64,000 nt of DNA from Adiantum capillus-veneris. Its lineage: Eukaryota; Streptophyta; Polypodiopsida; Polypodiales; Pteridaceae. Each line of letters starts with the position of its first letter. The stretch's first letter is position 1. The DNA is taken from NCBI GenBank assembly GCA_014529385.2, contig CM043942.1, positions 32,112,469 through 32,176,468 on the forward strand, in the 5' to 3' direction. Below the pieces are notes generated by a model. That model did no database searches and had not been told where the DNA came from. It worked only from the letters and a program-made list of their open reading frames with translations. The position numbers and the translations under genes were made by a program. Positions 11,395 through 23,529 of the stretch are shown here, one piece after another.

Positions 11395-13190
11395 GGTGCT
11401 TACACTACCACATCTCTCAAAACCTTTTGAGGTCCAATGTGATGCTTGTGGATATTGACTTGGAGAAGTTTTTCTTCAAGAAGGGAATGCTATACATAGC
11501 ATATGAGAGTCAAAGACTCAATTCCAACAAGCGGGTATTAGGCATCTATGAGAAGGAGCTACTAGATGTCCTACATGCCCTTGACACATGGAAGCACTAT
11601 CTATTGGGGACTCCATTCATCGTACACACGAATCACCAAAGTCTTAAGTACTTCATGATGCAAACCAAGATCTCCGGCAAACAAATGAGGTGGGAACAAT
11701 TTCTTTTGCAATTCAATTTTTATATTGCTCACATTGCTGGCACAAGCACAATGAAGTAGGATGCACTATCACAACGACCAAAAGCCAATGTGGTGTCAAT
11801 AGCAACTCATAATGATCTATCTTCGATGATAGATAAGTATGCTATCGACCCCAATTTTAAAGATGTAATATTAGACCTTGCCTTAGGGAATAAAGAAGAA
11901 CCATTCACCTTGCAGGATGGTTATCTTCTCCATGGGAATAGGCTATGTGTTACTCACTCTCTTTATGATAAAGTGATGTATGAATTCCATGATCCTCCCT
12001 ATGCAAGGCATCGAGGGATTCAATCTACCCTTTGCAAAGTGGAGATGTATTGCTATTAAATGTGTGGTATGCCAAAAGACAAAGTATAATAGGGGGAAGC
12101 AACCTGGATTGCTCCATCCTTTACCAATTCCTAATTCGCCATGGGAGGGCATATCCATGGATTTTATCTTTGGATTGCCCAAGTCCATCCATGGGAATAC
12201 GGGAATATGGACAATAGTAGAAAGGTTTAGCAAACAAGAACATTTTATACCTATCAAAATGACTATTAAGGCACACCAAATGGAACCCTCTTCATATCCC
12301 AAATTTTTAAACACCATGGCTTGCCAACATTAATAGTGTCAGATAGAGATCCTCAAATGACTAGTAATTTTTGGAAGGGTCTTTTTGAGAATCTAGGTAC
12401 TAGGCTCAATGTCTCTCTAGCCTATCACCCACAAACGGATGGCCAAAGTGAAATAGCCAACCTTACAATTCTAGATCTACTTAAGACCTATGTTACCAAA
12501 GTAGATCAATGTTCACAATGGGAAAGTACCTACCTCATGTAGAGTATGCGTACAATAACACTATCAATACTACTATGGGGAAGGCACCTTTTGAAATTAT
12601 TGAAGGAAGACATTAAAGTCCCTTGCTACTTAAGGTACATGGGAAGATCTTTGCTACCAATGAATATAGCCAAGGCCTACAAGAATCTTTCCAAAATATT
12701 AAGGAGGCTATATCCATATCACAACAAAGGCAAAAGGTGGCTGTTAACAAGCACAAAAGGGCCTTAGTTTTCAAGGAAAATGATTGGGTCCTACTCAAAT
12801 TTCCCAAGGCTCGTTGAGACAAACTATGGGGGGAAATGCTACAGGCCACCAAAAGTAATATGCTAAACTATCAAAAAGATACTATGGTCCTTTTCAGATC
12901 CTAAAACCAATCAATGAGATGGCCTATCAACTCAAGGTGCCCAACCATTGGCTCATTCAAAATGATTTTCATGTGAGACTACTTAAGCCTTACAAAGGAG
13001 AGCCACCACAAGAAGAAATCATTGAGGACCCGCCCGAGATCGAAGATCAAGAAGAGGTGCTTCAGCCCAAATCGATTCTTTGACATGAAGACAAGGTACT
13101 AAGACATGATAAGATTATCTGATGATATCTTATTAAGCTCAAAACTCATCCTTTTGAAGATGCTAGATGGATGCAAGGAACATAGGTTTA
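11395..13190 (+). pseudogene. Chromovirus-type gypsy remnant: RNase H, integrase, chromodomain
   Basis: It starts inside RNase H (PHLSKPFEVQCDACG, then YEKELLDVLHALDTWKHYLLG and HTNHQSLKYF). The integrase zinc region continues (about 11980-12090, CVVCQKTKYN), then the core (WEGISMDFIFGLP near 12140, SDRDPQMTSNFWKGLF near 12340, AYHPQTDGQSE near 12420). The C-terminus has LLKPYKGEPP near 12985 and a chromodomain-like end (about 13060-13190, EEVLQPKSIL...PFEDARWMQGT). Stops and frameshifts are frequent. Everything upstream of RNase H is missing, and A's LTR lies about 160 bp to the left. The lineage is distinct from A, B and C, because a chromodomain-like tail follows the integrase. Confidence 0.85.
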
Positions 13191-13574
13191 GGCTAGTATG
13201 AACCTTGTCAATGCTTACAATGCTACATTAGAGTAAGAAAATGTACATACTTTTTTATTTCTTATAAGATTATTTCTCTTTTGTGCACACATTTAAATAG
13301 TATGCATGCCTAGAATCATGTTTGTGATGAAGACATCTCTCAAACACCAATTAGAATTTGTCACTCTACTTAGGAAATATGATATGGACTCAAGAGCAGA
13401 CATGCTTGCGGAAGCTAAGTCTCCCAAGCACTAGATGGAGAAGTCATCCATTTTTGAACGATGTCATAGGGTAAAAATGGATCCTCTACCTGCTCAAAAA
13501 CATAGACTAATAACTACGGCTTTATCTTCTCTATCTCATAGTCCAAGACGACTATGATTTCAAGAAAGAGGTAA
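13191..13574 (+). other. 3' untranslated end of the chromovirus remnant with polypurine tract
   Basis: There is no ORF. The segment ends with GACGACTATGATTTCAAGAAAGAGGTAA (purine-rich part 13560-13574), the same layout as at 38764-38790, where it also precedes a TG(T/C)CATAAAATC LTR start. I read it as the 3' UTR and PPT of the chromovirus. Confidence 0.5.
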
Positions 13575-14002
13575 TGCCATAAAATCTATTATCTAACTAA
13601 CCCAAACGATTTTCTCATATTGAACTGATCATTTTATGTCCAAGAATAAATGGGAACAAGAGTTATAATAATATAGACATATGCTTATGGATCTATCTCA
13701 GCACATGACCAAAGGCAATGGGTCTAAATGGGAGATGGTCTGTCAAAGAGCAATATCAACTAATGGAGCTCAAAAGACCTTAGGGTTAGCTTCATTAAAG
13801 AAATCCAAAGGTTAGTGTTCAAAGTCCTTAGACCTAGGACCTTAGGTTAAGCTAGGCCCATGTCTTAGGTGTTCAATAGTTAAAGTGCTAGGCATGCTTG
13901 ATGGCTAAGGTCCTTGGCCAAGCTGGCCATGTGCTTGAGGTGCCCAAGTCCAAGTCAAATCTGAGCCCTACAAAGAGGGGGGCAAGACTACAAGCTAGGG
14001 GC

Positions 14003-14052
<50 letters not shown>

Positions 14053-14190
14053 AGGGGCATAGACTAATAACTACGTCTTTATCTTCTCTTTCTCGTATTT
14101 TACTTCTTCTACCTCTTCCCTACCCTCATTCCCTGCTAGCTCTCTCCACCTTCAAAGGTGTTTGAGGTCTTGGGACTAATCCGGGGACAA
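13575..14190 (+). repeat. LTR-like segment beginning TGCCATAAAATC, with (GA)n tract
   Basis: The first roughly 300 bp align with 38791-39150 (shared stretches such as GAGCTTAAAAGACCTTAGGGTTAGC, here with small differences). A (GA)n microsatellite occupies about 13990-14050. The end of the LTR could not be fixed; the right boundary is approximate. Confidence 0.5.
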
Positions 14191-15129
14191 GTTAATGCTT
14201 TCATTAGATTATTTTATGGGCATAATTGTGGTGCATGAAGCTCTCTATCTTCATTGCACCATCAAGGCCTCAAGGAACACAAAGCTTGTATTGTACCAAG
14301 TCTCTCTTTATTGAGAAGCTATGATACAAAAGCCTTTTGGAGGGGGGACCGACTCCACATAAATATGGTCCTCAACTATTGTCAAGTTCTCTAATTCTCT
14401 CTTGCAAAGTATCATTAATGCCAAGATAATTAAGTATAAAGGTTATGTTGCTACCTCTAATCAAGTTCTCTCTCTATTTTCTCAAAGTATTCTCATAAAA
14501 ATTCTCATTGTAGTGTTCTAAATTTCACTATTATCAATGTTCATAGTGCAATCCATTACATCTCTTTACTGACATAGGCTTGTAGCAAATCATCAAGTAT
14601 TTAATTAGCATGAGCTATTTATTGACATAGGCTTGTAGCATATCATTAAGTACTTAATTACCATGTAGAATGTGGCTATTAATCTAAGGATGGCCAATAA
14701 CAATGAGATTGAGGTAAGTACCCAAATTTTGGATATTGACCTCCATAAATGGCATCATAACTCATGTCATGATTGTGAACAATAATAGTAGAAAATCCAT
14801 ATAATGTAGACACAATCTTTAAAACCTCGAGTTTATAACTAGTCAAATACATTGGTCGTGATTTGTAGAAGATAAACTCATGTGTGCAATAGCTATAGAT
14901 CAAATCAAGGTGTATGGTGTGCATGAGAGAAATTGCAAAAATTGATTTCTCAGAGAAGGGCTCACTTAGCCATGATAGTTTGACACCAATTCAATATTTT
15001 GGTCATAACTTGAGCTAAGAGCTCTGATTTGAAAACATTTTTAATCTATGCGGAGTTGACTTCAAGATTTGCACCTTTGTAGAAGAATTTGTGAATTGAT
15101 TTGAAGTGTAGGAAGACCAAAAATACAAC
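14191..15129. other. Unassigned interspersed DNA
   Basis: No coding region or repeat boundary was recognised. A short phrase built on GACATAGGCTTGTAGCA plus ATCA occurs twice, about 50 bp apart (14572-14650). Short ORFs on either strand resemble nothing known to me. Confidence 0.4.
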
Positions 15130-15691
15130 ACAAAGATTGTGTACGAAATGCTTATCCGAATGGGATTCTTCGTCGTTGTGTCTTGCCACATGAAGTTCAA
15201 GCCATTATAGAAGAAGCTCACTCTGGTAGCACAGGTGGCCACTACCCAAGGCACATCATTGCCCATCACATTTTACATACTTGGTTGTGGTGGCCATTCA
15301 TGTTTTGTGATGTAAGAAAATATGCCCGGTCTTGTGATTTATGCCAACGATGTGCCCAAAAACCAACTCACCAGGCCAACCGCCCCGTGCAAGTCTCTTT
15401 GGCATGGTTGCATTTTGAACGATGGGTATAGAGTTTATTGGGCCAATCAATCCGGTTGGCCAACCAGGAAATAAGAGGTATTTTTTGGTTTCTACAAACT
15501 ATACTACCAAATGGGAAGAGGTGGCAGCATCTTCTCACTGCACATCAACCACAATGGAAAAATTTCTGTATGAAAAAATATTCTATAGGTTTCCTTGCCG
15601 TCTAGAAATCACTAGAGATCAAGGCACCCACTTTGTGAATGAGCTGTTGGCCAACCTTTTTGCTAGGTACAAAATCTTTCACAAAAAGTAA
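15130..15691 (+). pseudogene. Gypsy integrase fragment: zinc module and catalytic core
   Basis: The HHCC module (EEAHSGSTGGHY...HTWLWWPFMF...CDLCQRC, about 15190-15360) is followed by the core, with GIEFIGPINP near 15425 and TRDQGTHFVNEL near 15610. A frameshift lies between 15422 and 15431. The frame stops at about 15689, just before the region where PHRQANGQ-type sequence and the catalytic Glu would be expected. It is closest in motif to Athila-like integrases, not to the chromovirus just upstream. Confidence 0.82.
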
Positions 15692-17879
15692 TGCTCCTAC
15701 TACTGAGGGCGAGCTATTTGAAATGGGGCCTCTAAACCCAAACCAATGGGCCTACCCTCATAAAATGTTCGTAAAGAGGTGCGCACACTACTTGGGGCAC
15801 CACCTTCTTTTGGGAGTGGAGAAGGAAACCAATCAAAATAACACTTGCACTCACCCACTCAAGCAACACACTTTGAAAACCCCCTTACTCTATATACACT
15901 TTGGACACTTGAACACGATCAACGATTATGCAACCCAATGCCGTGCATCAAATGAAATATGCAATTTGTGGAATAGCATTCACCTTCTCCCCATAAGAAT
16001 ACCCATAATACATCCAAACTCCTCCTCTCTCAAGCACTCATCAAAAAATCATGCGCACAAGACTTGCCTCTCAAACACACAAGAGAATCACTTACATCAA
16101 ACTAACACACTTTTCATAGAGAGCTCATCTCCATCTATGCAATGTCGTGACACAAATAAAAATCACCATGAGAGGTAGCCACATGCATATGTAATGAAGA
16201 AAAAGAGAGTTGGAGTGAGAAATTTCTTTATACCAATTGAATAAGTGTGGAGAAACAAACCAATGGTAAATTGAGAATAGAACACTTACTTGATTTCTCG
16301 CACACCTTTTAAGGGGAGGACAGACGTTGGCTAACGTTACATCATGAATTGCGACACTTGAAAGTTTTGAAGATGACTTAATGATCATTACATAACCATG
16401 AGAGAGATCATGATGTATTTACAAGTTATTGAGGTGCTACAAATGATTTATTGGGTTGATGGAGTAAGAGATTGTAGAATAGAAAGAGTGGAGGATAGAG
16501 TTGCACTTCCTCCAAAGATGAGGGTTAGGAGGGAGGATGTGAAAGAGGGAGAGTTGGGGTTTTCTCTACTATTGATCAAGAAAACAACATGAAGTTGAAA
16601 ATATAGGTGTGTGTCCTTGAGTCTCTCCAAGGGGGGCTATTTATAGTTGTGTAGGAGTGGGATTATGCTACACTTAATTAGGGTGAGTGATTAGCCCTAA
16701 TTAAGTGTCCTTTGACCACTCATTGAATATTGGACATAAAAGGGACTATTTATTCACCAAAAATATCATTTTAGACCGTGAAGGATCCATAGGGGTGCAT
16801 AATGTAGGTGGGCCCCACAATGAGGCCCTACGGGTGGCTCCTGTAGGGTATCTCAACTTGTCTGTCTTGGCATTTAGAAAGCATCTTTAGGTTGGTCCCA
16901 TCACATGCAAGTGACCTTGAACACTCATTGCTCTTCTAGAAGATGAGTAGGGGAAAAATAAGATCTCACCCTCTTGATTTACTTGATTTACAGTTCCCTT
17001 TTGCTGCGAATCTGATAGATTTACACTATTTTGACCATAACTTTTTACCTGTAGCTCGGAATGACATGCTTCAAAAGGCAAATTTGACCTTCTCAACATG
17101 TTTGATCTGAATTTGTACTATTCTTCACGCCCATGCACCAAAGAATTCGGTTTGGAAGGTCCACACTAAGCTAGGGAACCTTTTGCTTCCAAGTCTTCTT
17201 GTATGGGCCCTTTGCTTGTATGCATCCAAGGAGAATCATGCTTTTTCAAAAGGGTATGATGCTTAAACAAATAGAGGAGGGCCCAATATTATTTTCTTGT
17301 GAAAATAATATACAATTTGAGTCTTTTTGAAAGGAGAAAAACTATATGTATATTCTTAAGAGATATTGGGCCACCTATGTAGGGGGCATAGAAGACTTGT
17401 AGAGATGGACCATAATCTTTGGTAAAGACAAGTGGAGAGTTGATTTTCCATGGTAATTTATCTATATGGGATGGAAGATGGATATATTATTTTTCTACTA
17501 CTAATTCACAAGAGGTAAGAAAGTTTGGGGGTAGATAGTTGGTTATTATGCTTACTTTTATTTACAAAGCAAAAAAGAAAAGGGTGGTAATATAAATATA
17601 TGACTAAGGTGACATTTTTTGAGAAGAGTACAATGTATGTGTCGCCACAAAGGTTAAACGAGCAGGGGGAATTTACTCTAGATAACTTAATAGCGTAGAA
17701 AAATATATACACATATGAGGAAGAGGACGTTGAGTAGGCTGAAAAATGTTGCAAAAAGATGGTTACCATTTTATGCCACTCACTACCCTAGGACAACTGC
17801 ATAAGCTGAAAGCACTAACAAAGTATTTCTATCTTTGCTCCAAAAAACCTGTCACATAACATCAGTTTTAGGTGCTACA
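15692..17879. other. About 2.2 kb of non-coding DNA splitting an integrase gene
   Basis: To the left is integrase core and to the right the matching C-terminal domain, so this block looks inserted, possibly with loss of the intervening integrase residues. No terminal inverted repeat, LTR pair or coding domain was recognised. The ORFs seen are short and unsupported. Confidence 0.45.
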
Positions 17880-18337
17880 TGTGATTATCGGACTGCTTTC
17901 AAAGCCACAACTCAACTCTCCATTTCCATTATCTTTTAGACTAGAGGCAGTGGCACCCTTTGAGTTCCATTTTGACTTGCCTAGGGTTACAACGGTCAAG
18001 GTGGATTGCCCTATAGGACATTATTTGTTTATGGTTAGCCGGCTCACCAAACTAGAAGAGGAGAAGCTTTTAGAAGCAAAAGCCTTAGAAATAGAGAAGC
18101 AATGAAGGAAGGCTTGGCATGATTGGCACCTAAAGACCATGAAGTTTGAAAAATGTTCAATAGTTCTTTTATATTAGGCAAAGTAAATGAAGAAGGCCAA
18201 GAAGCTACTACCGGTGAGGCAAGGGCCATTTGTTGTCACCACAATTCTTCTTCAAGGAGCTGTTCAACTACACACCTTAGTAAGGGAATCTCTACCGTTA
18301 GTCAATGGCTCTCACCTCAAGCCATATTACACTTTGA
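17880..18337 (+). pseudogene. Gypsy integrase C-terminal domain fragment
   Basis: It begins with the end of the catalytic domain (YRTAFKATTQL, then a frameshift, then LEAVAPFEFHF). It runs through a helix-rich LTKLEEEKLLEAKALEIEKQ segment, KAWHDWHLKTMKF, and the QGPFVVTTI...GAVQLHTL region, ending NGSHLKPYY near 18330. This is the usual order of the gypsy integrase C-terminus (GPY/F-like domain). Several frameshifts and stops are present. It likely belongs to the same copy as 15130-15691. Confidence 0.75.
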
Positions 18338-19162
18338 CATCTCTTGTAGAGACATGTTTTCCTTAGCCTACTTTCATAATCTTTCCATTTCTCATTGTGG
18401 ATCTCGATGGTTTGCCTCCCAATTTTGTTTTGTCTAGGCAAGGTATTTTCTTTCCTTTTATATCCCGCTTGAAGTTCTCATTAACCAACTCTATCCAATC
18501 GTCAATCCAATACTAATTGTTCTCTTTGTTTTCCTAATTTTTGTGCTGGCTACAAATCTGCATATTCTCAAATATCTTTGTATAGTGTTAATGTCTTTGA
18601 AATGTCTTCCAAGGAATGTCTATTGACTCGAGTGTTGTCCATAATTTCTTACTCTACCCTTTGAAGCTATTGGTGGACACTTCTCCCGCTTTTTGTCCCA
18701 TCCTTCTGCTTTTGTTTAAGGGTGCAGTCTAGATTTTCCTAGCCATTCAATGGTCTCTCCCTCTTGCTTCTCTTTTCTCTCGTTGTGATTTTGAAGACTT
18801 TATCTCTAGTACTGATACTTCACGCTAGAGCATTTTTCTAACTCTCTACCCTAACCTCTCACCAGGTACTTCTTGTTACTCAAGAGTTAACTTGAACTCC
18901 TCTTTTATCTCCCTCCTTTCATTGAATTTTACCTTCCCTAACCCTCTATCCTTGACTCTCTACTAACTTGATCCCATATTGCACACTTTGTAGTGCTCGG
19001 CACTTCTCTCTTTCTCCATTACTTCTTCCCTCGCCATGCCGTTTTTGACTTGCTTATTTACTATTACCTATCTCCCACCATACTAGACCTTCCTCAATAT
19101 TTTATACTGTCATCTCTCACACTGCTACACATGGATGTCATCTCTCACACGGCTACACATGG

Positions 19163-19253
<91 letters not shown>

Positions 19254-20467
19254 TGTTGTGCAGTGTTTGTGCTATTTCAAATCATCGTTTTCCGCGTCCT
19301 AGCTGCTCAAAGCTAAGTGGCACCCCGTGTTCATTTCCTGTGGCCAGCTCGACGTGCACGGTCCTAGCGTTGAGGCCGTCGACGCCCATTTCGTGCTTTG
19401 TACTCGTCATTTGGTGCCCCCACAGAGGAGGGCTTCTAAAAAACCTTCAGTTTACAAGACTAAACAGATGTGCATCGTCAACCATGGACGAATGGCTGCA
19501 AGAATTCTCCAATTGGAGAACGGAGGAGGAGGAGATTGAAGAAACACTGACCGCCTTCATTGAAATAATAATGCTTGGCTGTAGCATCATCAATATCCAA
19601 GAGATATGCTCCCCATCTCGCATTGCTTGTGCTAACCGCAAATCAAGAGCATCAAGTGGGAGAGCTACATAATTTCGTCACTCGTCAACCAAAGAATTCT
19701 GTCAATGAGTGCCGATAGAGGAGGTGAAGAAAGAATGGTGAGTTTTGCATTCGAGAACCGCAACATGCTCACGAGGACAATCAGATTTTGTGTAGCACCA
19801 AGTGTTTTCTCTCTAATGGTTCGAGAAGAGTTGTCCACTACATCAACCACCAAGTCCAAGCCACAAAGCCTAAAGCATTTGGTGGATGCAAGTGGGCCTA
19901 CGCTCTCTCTAGGCCTAGATAGTTCAAGTAAAGTGCGACCACCCAAGCACCGTTGCCGCATGCAGAATGGAAAGCCGATGATGTAGACTCTTCTTGCCCA
20001 ATCTGTCTTGAACCTAATATGGAGGATTGTGCGGACTTCAACAGGAGGTAGAGGTACGTGGTGAAGGTGTCACCTTGTCAACACCTAAGGTACGCAACTC
20101 TAGTGGTCAAATCCTTGCCCTACACCCAACATGGATAATAACAATAGGCCAGAAGCCTTTCCTTTCTCGTTTCTTGCAACACATTCATGTAAACGTATAT
20201 ATTGATAGGAAGACATTCTACCAAAAAAAGATTGTTTTCCTATTTGGAGCAGAAATGATTGATAAAATCGTAAGATCTCCACGTCCCATCATCTTACCCC
20301 TTCTAGATTTCTACCACTTTTTTGATGTAAGTATCTTTATTCTATTCTAGCCTTGCGCTTTTCTTAGTTCCTGCTCAAGTTTCCACCGAGTTATAAACTT
20401 TAATGAATCAATAAGTCATTTTAAATAAAAGAAAGGTTTGCAATTTCTTGCTCATTGAGTTACTATC
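18338..20467. other. Unassigned DNA with a long (CT)n microsatellite
   Basis: Downstream of the integrase remnant there is pyrimidine-rich sequence and then a (CT)n tract at 19163-19253. The part at 19260-20080 has higher GC and short open frames on both strands. One frame near 19960-20020 reads CPICLEP, reminiscent of the start of a RING finger, but it is broken at once and the rest of the motif is not convincing. Confidence 0.4.
19163..19253. repeat. (CT)n microsatellite
   Basis: About 90 bp of near-perfect CT dinucleotide repeat with a single CC interruption near 19230. It creates long serine/leucine repeats in the overlapping open frames, which are not genes. Confidence 0.95.
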
Positions 20468-20958
20468 ATGGCAAGTGTCTCTTTTTCCACATTCAGTGGA
20501 AGAAAGGGAGAAGACATCACCACCATTTTTTTGGATGACTTTGACATCGCTTGTGTGGTTTCCAACAAGGATGATGATGCCTCACGGCTACGAATTTTTC
20601 CTCTACTGATGAAAGTAGAAGCCAAGTCTTGGTACAATGCTTTGCCCGAAGCTACCAAGAACACCTGGGACGTACTACGTGCTACCTTTGTGAAGAGGTT
20701 TGGTGGGGGCACAACCTCGGAAAAGTTATGGCAGTTGCTGACAGAGTTAAAGCAGGGAGGTCTGCCAGAGTATGCCACTTACGAATCCAAGTTTGTGGAT
20801 TTGTGGGAGTGATAGGTTTCCTCACTGAAGGAAGGTGAAGGAGCGCCTAATTTCTTGAAGAAGGAGCGTTTCATTGCTTGCTTGTGGTCGTCGCTTAAAG
20901 AGAAGGTGAAGGGGAGATTCCTTGCAATGTATGAGTTGGCAGTGGAAGTAGCCCGCTC
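20468..20958 (+). pseudogene. Element D gag, 5' part
   Basis: This is a retrotransposon gag capsid domain: MASVSFSTFSGRKGEDI start, EAKSWYNALPEATK near 20620, and LWQLLTELKQGG...YESKFVDLWE. An in-frame TGA at 20811 breaks it, after which the gag frame resumes (LKEGEGAPNFLKK...EKVKGRF). The reading is then cut at 20958 by a 1.3 kb insertion. A homologous uninterrupted stretch lies on the minus strand at 61934-62150. No zinc knuckle or pol domain follows. Confidence 0.78.
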
Positions 20959-22272
20959 AGAATGGTAACCTAACAGGACATAAAAGTGTCCTTTCAGGGT
21001 TTTGGGAAAAAATTCCAAAACCATAGTAGATCCACTCATTTTGAAAAATCCTTTCATGAGCTTATAGTTCAATAACTACTACATATGGAAAAAATGAGAA
21101 ACTTGTAATTTTTCTCATCCCTTGGTCACTACAAGCCTCCAAAGTTGATGGACCAGTGCATTTTGCCCAAAACAGCAATTTCTTACGGTTGATTGCATAT
21201 AAATAAGAGTGGAGATTTTTGTAGGACATGAGATAAAATGCCCCGTTAACTTCAATGGGTTGGTGACCAAAACATATGGTTGCTTTTACCTCACTAGTTT
21301 GTTTTTTGGGCAACTGCATTTTTGCCATTCTGCGGACCTATCATCAAAGTTTCTATAGTCACGCTCAATACAAATACTATATACATGTTTTCTTAGCTCC
21401 CTTTGGGCCTCTGGATTCAAAAGGAGCCATGGAGCATGTCAAAAGGATAATGGATCTCTTACAATTGGAACCTTGGGGGCAATGATAAAGTGCTAAATAC
21501 AGCAAACATGAAAAAACTGGGTTTAGCATTATGACCTCTAAAAACCCATAGAAACTACTCAATATCTAGCCAAGTTTGTAGTCTATGATTAGATATGGTC
21601 ACTACCTACAAAATACACACAATTGACCTAAGAAACTAGCAATATTGAGAAAGTTATACTTGCTACTCTAAAATGTATCGTATTCTTCAGCAATCAAAAA
21701 ATTCAACCATCATCATATACTATGATATATAGCATATTAGGTCCCCCAAAACTCAAGGAAGATTAGCTTTATGTTATACATTACACTTACACATTCAAAA
21801 TTGAATTTGGATATCAAAAAAGGCACCAAAAAAATCATAAAAGTGCTAATTTTGGCCAAAAAACAGGATTATGCAATTCTTGTAAATTGGTCATAACTTT
21901 CAATTTTAACACTTAGCTCTTCCTACAAGCATCAAAACATGTTGCGAACTATGAAGGCCTAACCTCTAGCCATCTAAACCTCACAAACATGAAGTTTAGA
22001 GTGGTATAGTTGCCAAAAATTGAAAAAAAGCCAAAAACAGGACCCGTTGTTTCACACAGTTTAGGTTCAAAAATGTTCTGCAAGAGTAAGGTTAATGGTG
22101 AGATCGATACTAAAAAAAATGCTAATTCTTTTTCAACTCATAAGGCAACTTTGTGGATATATAGCACCTAGAAATTAATTTTCATACTCTTCAAATAATT
22201 CAAGAAAAATGGTCACTTGACAGGACACAAAAGTGTCCAAGGACATAAAAGTGTCCTGTTACCATTCTAGTG
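20959..22272. mobile_element. 1.3 kb non-autonomous DNA element with short terminal inverted repeats, CACTA-like
   Basis: The left end reads AGAATGGTAACC...ACAGGACA and the right end is its inverted match, ending GTTACCATTCTAGTG. The reverse complement of the right end is therefore CACTAGAATGGTAAC, with the CACTA terminus typical of En/Spm elements. Sub-terminal units of the type AGGACA..AAAAGTGTCC occur once at the left and twice at the right. There is no transposase ORF. The related gag copy at 61990-62005 shows the empty site (GCCCACCTTAAAGAC). The right flank TTAAAGAC fits a 3-bp TTA duplication; the left end appears eroded by a few bases. Confidence 0.7.
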
Positions 22273-22897
22273 TTAAAGACAAGAAGCTGCGCATGCAAGC
22301 AAGAGTCAACAAGTTAGAGGAATTGAGCTCAGTTGGACTAACCCCAGTGACTGCAACAACCACTCAAAGAACCCAACCACAAGAGGCATCAGAAGAGCAG
22401 CAAGACCTATTGAGTCGCATCACTACTCATCTTGAAAGTTTATCTGTGCATCTGGTGCAGCAAGGGCGTGCACCTGTCAAAATACAAAGCAAGGGAGAGG
22501 ACAACAAAGGCAAAACCAAGAATACCACTGATACAACTGTGGGGAGGACGGCCATGGCATGTAATACTGCCAACACCCAATAAGGCAGAACTTCAATAGA
22601 GGAGGAAGACAGAATCAGATCTCTCCACCAAAGGCGGGACCACCGCCGCCCAGGCAATCAATCCCACCTGTTCAAATCCCACCACCACCCATGCAACCAC
22701 AGTCAGTCCCACTAGTTCAAGTCCTACAGTCACCAATGCAACCACCGCCAGAATCAACACGTACACTCATCCTACGCTCACCACCAATTGACAGCCGCAC
22801 ACTAAGTTTCATTGGTCTTGCAAAAGAGGTCAAGATGAGGATAACAAAAGAAGGGTCAAGCGAGAAGTTTTTTCAAAGGACTGAAGCAGTGGGAGAT
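22273..22897 (+). pseudogene. Element D gag, 3' part, and short 3' noncoding region
   Basis: The gag frame continues directly from the other side of the insertion (KDKKLRMQARVNKLEEL), then a Q/T-rich segment. A frameshift and stop near 22580 lead to a proline-rich end (22620-22800). Purine-rich GAAGCAGTGGGAGA (22883-22896) directly precedes the LTR start and looks like its polypurine tract. No protease, RT or integrase lies between gag and LTR, so the copy is gag-only. Confidence 0.65.
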
Positions 22898-23529
22898 TGT
22901 TAAGTATGGAGCCTGATTTACCCCTTGTAATTTTTTATGGTAAAAATGCACATTTGTAAGGCCCCCATTATGAGGAGAAGCCATCGTGCGTGAAGAAAAA
23001 TAGCTCGCCAGAAAATAAAATCACTCGCCGAAAACCAAAATTTTCACAGCCAATCTCGAGTTCACTGGAATATTCCTTTTTGCCGAAATATTATGGCCGG
23101 ATGGCGGCTGAAAAGTGGTTGGAAAACGATCAATTGGTTGGCCGGTGGCCGAATTTAAAAGCGGACTTGTCTTCTCAAGGGCGGCCACACATGGGCGGAT
23201 TGGAGGGTCCGGTTTGGACTTATATACACAAAGGCGGCTACACATGGCTACCTCTCATGAGAGAGGGCAGCCCTTTTGGCCTATAAAAGTAGTCCATTTC
23301 TACACATATTTTATAGTGTGTGAAGTTGATGCAACAAGGTGAGTGTGAGGTGGTGAGAGTGAAGCAAGGTGGGAGATCTATTAAGGGTATAATCCCTTTG
23401 TAAACTACTTCTTGTTTTGTACTCTCTCTCTCTCTCTCTCTACTCTATAATCTCTTGTGTGTGAAATATATCTCTCTCCATTAAGTAATCCACTCAAATA
23501 TCTATTTAGCTACATCTTATTTCCTAACA
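22898..23529 (+). repeat. LTR of element D (3' LTR)
   Basis: A 632 bp segment bounded by TGTTA...TAACA, preceded by a purine-rich tract. It contains a TATA-type box CTATAAAAG at about 23282 and a downstream (CT)n leader, as expected of an LTR promoter. No matching 5' LTR was found upstream of gag in the window, so the boundaries rest on termini, promoter and position only. Confidence 0.6.

Noticed and set aside
19949-20080. CPICLEP followed by a CQH-like stretch as a RING-finger gene
   Set aside because: Stop right after the first part and no second Cys pair; too short to support.
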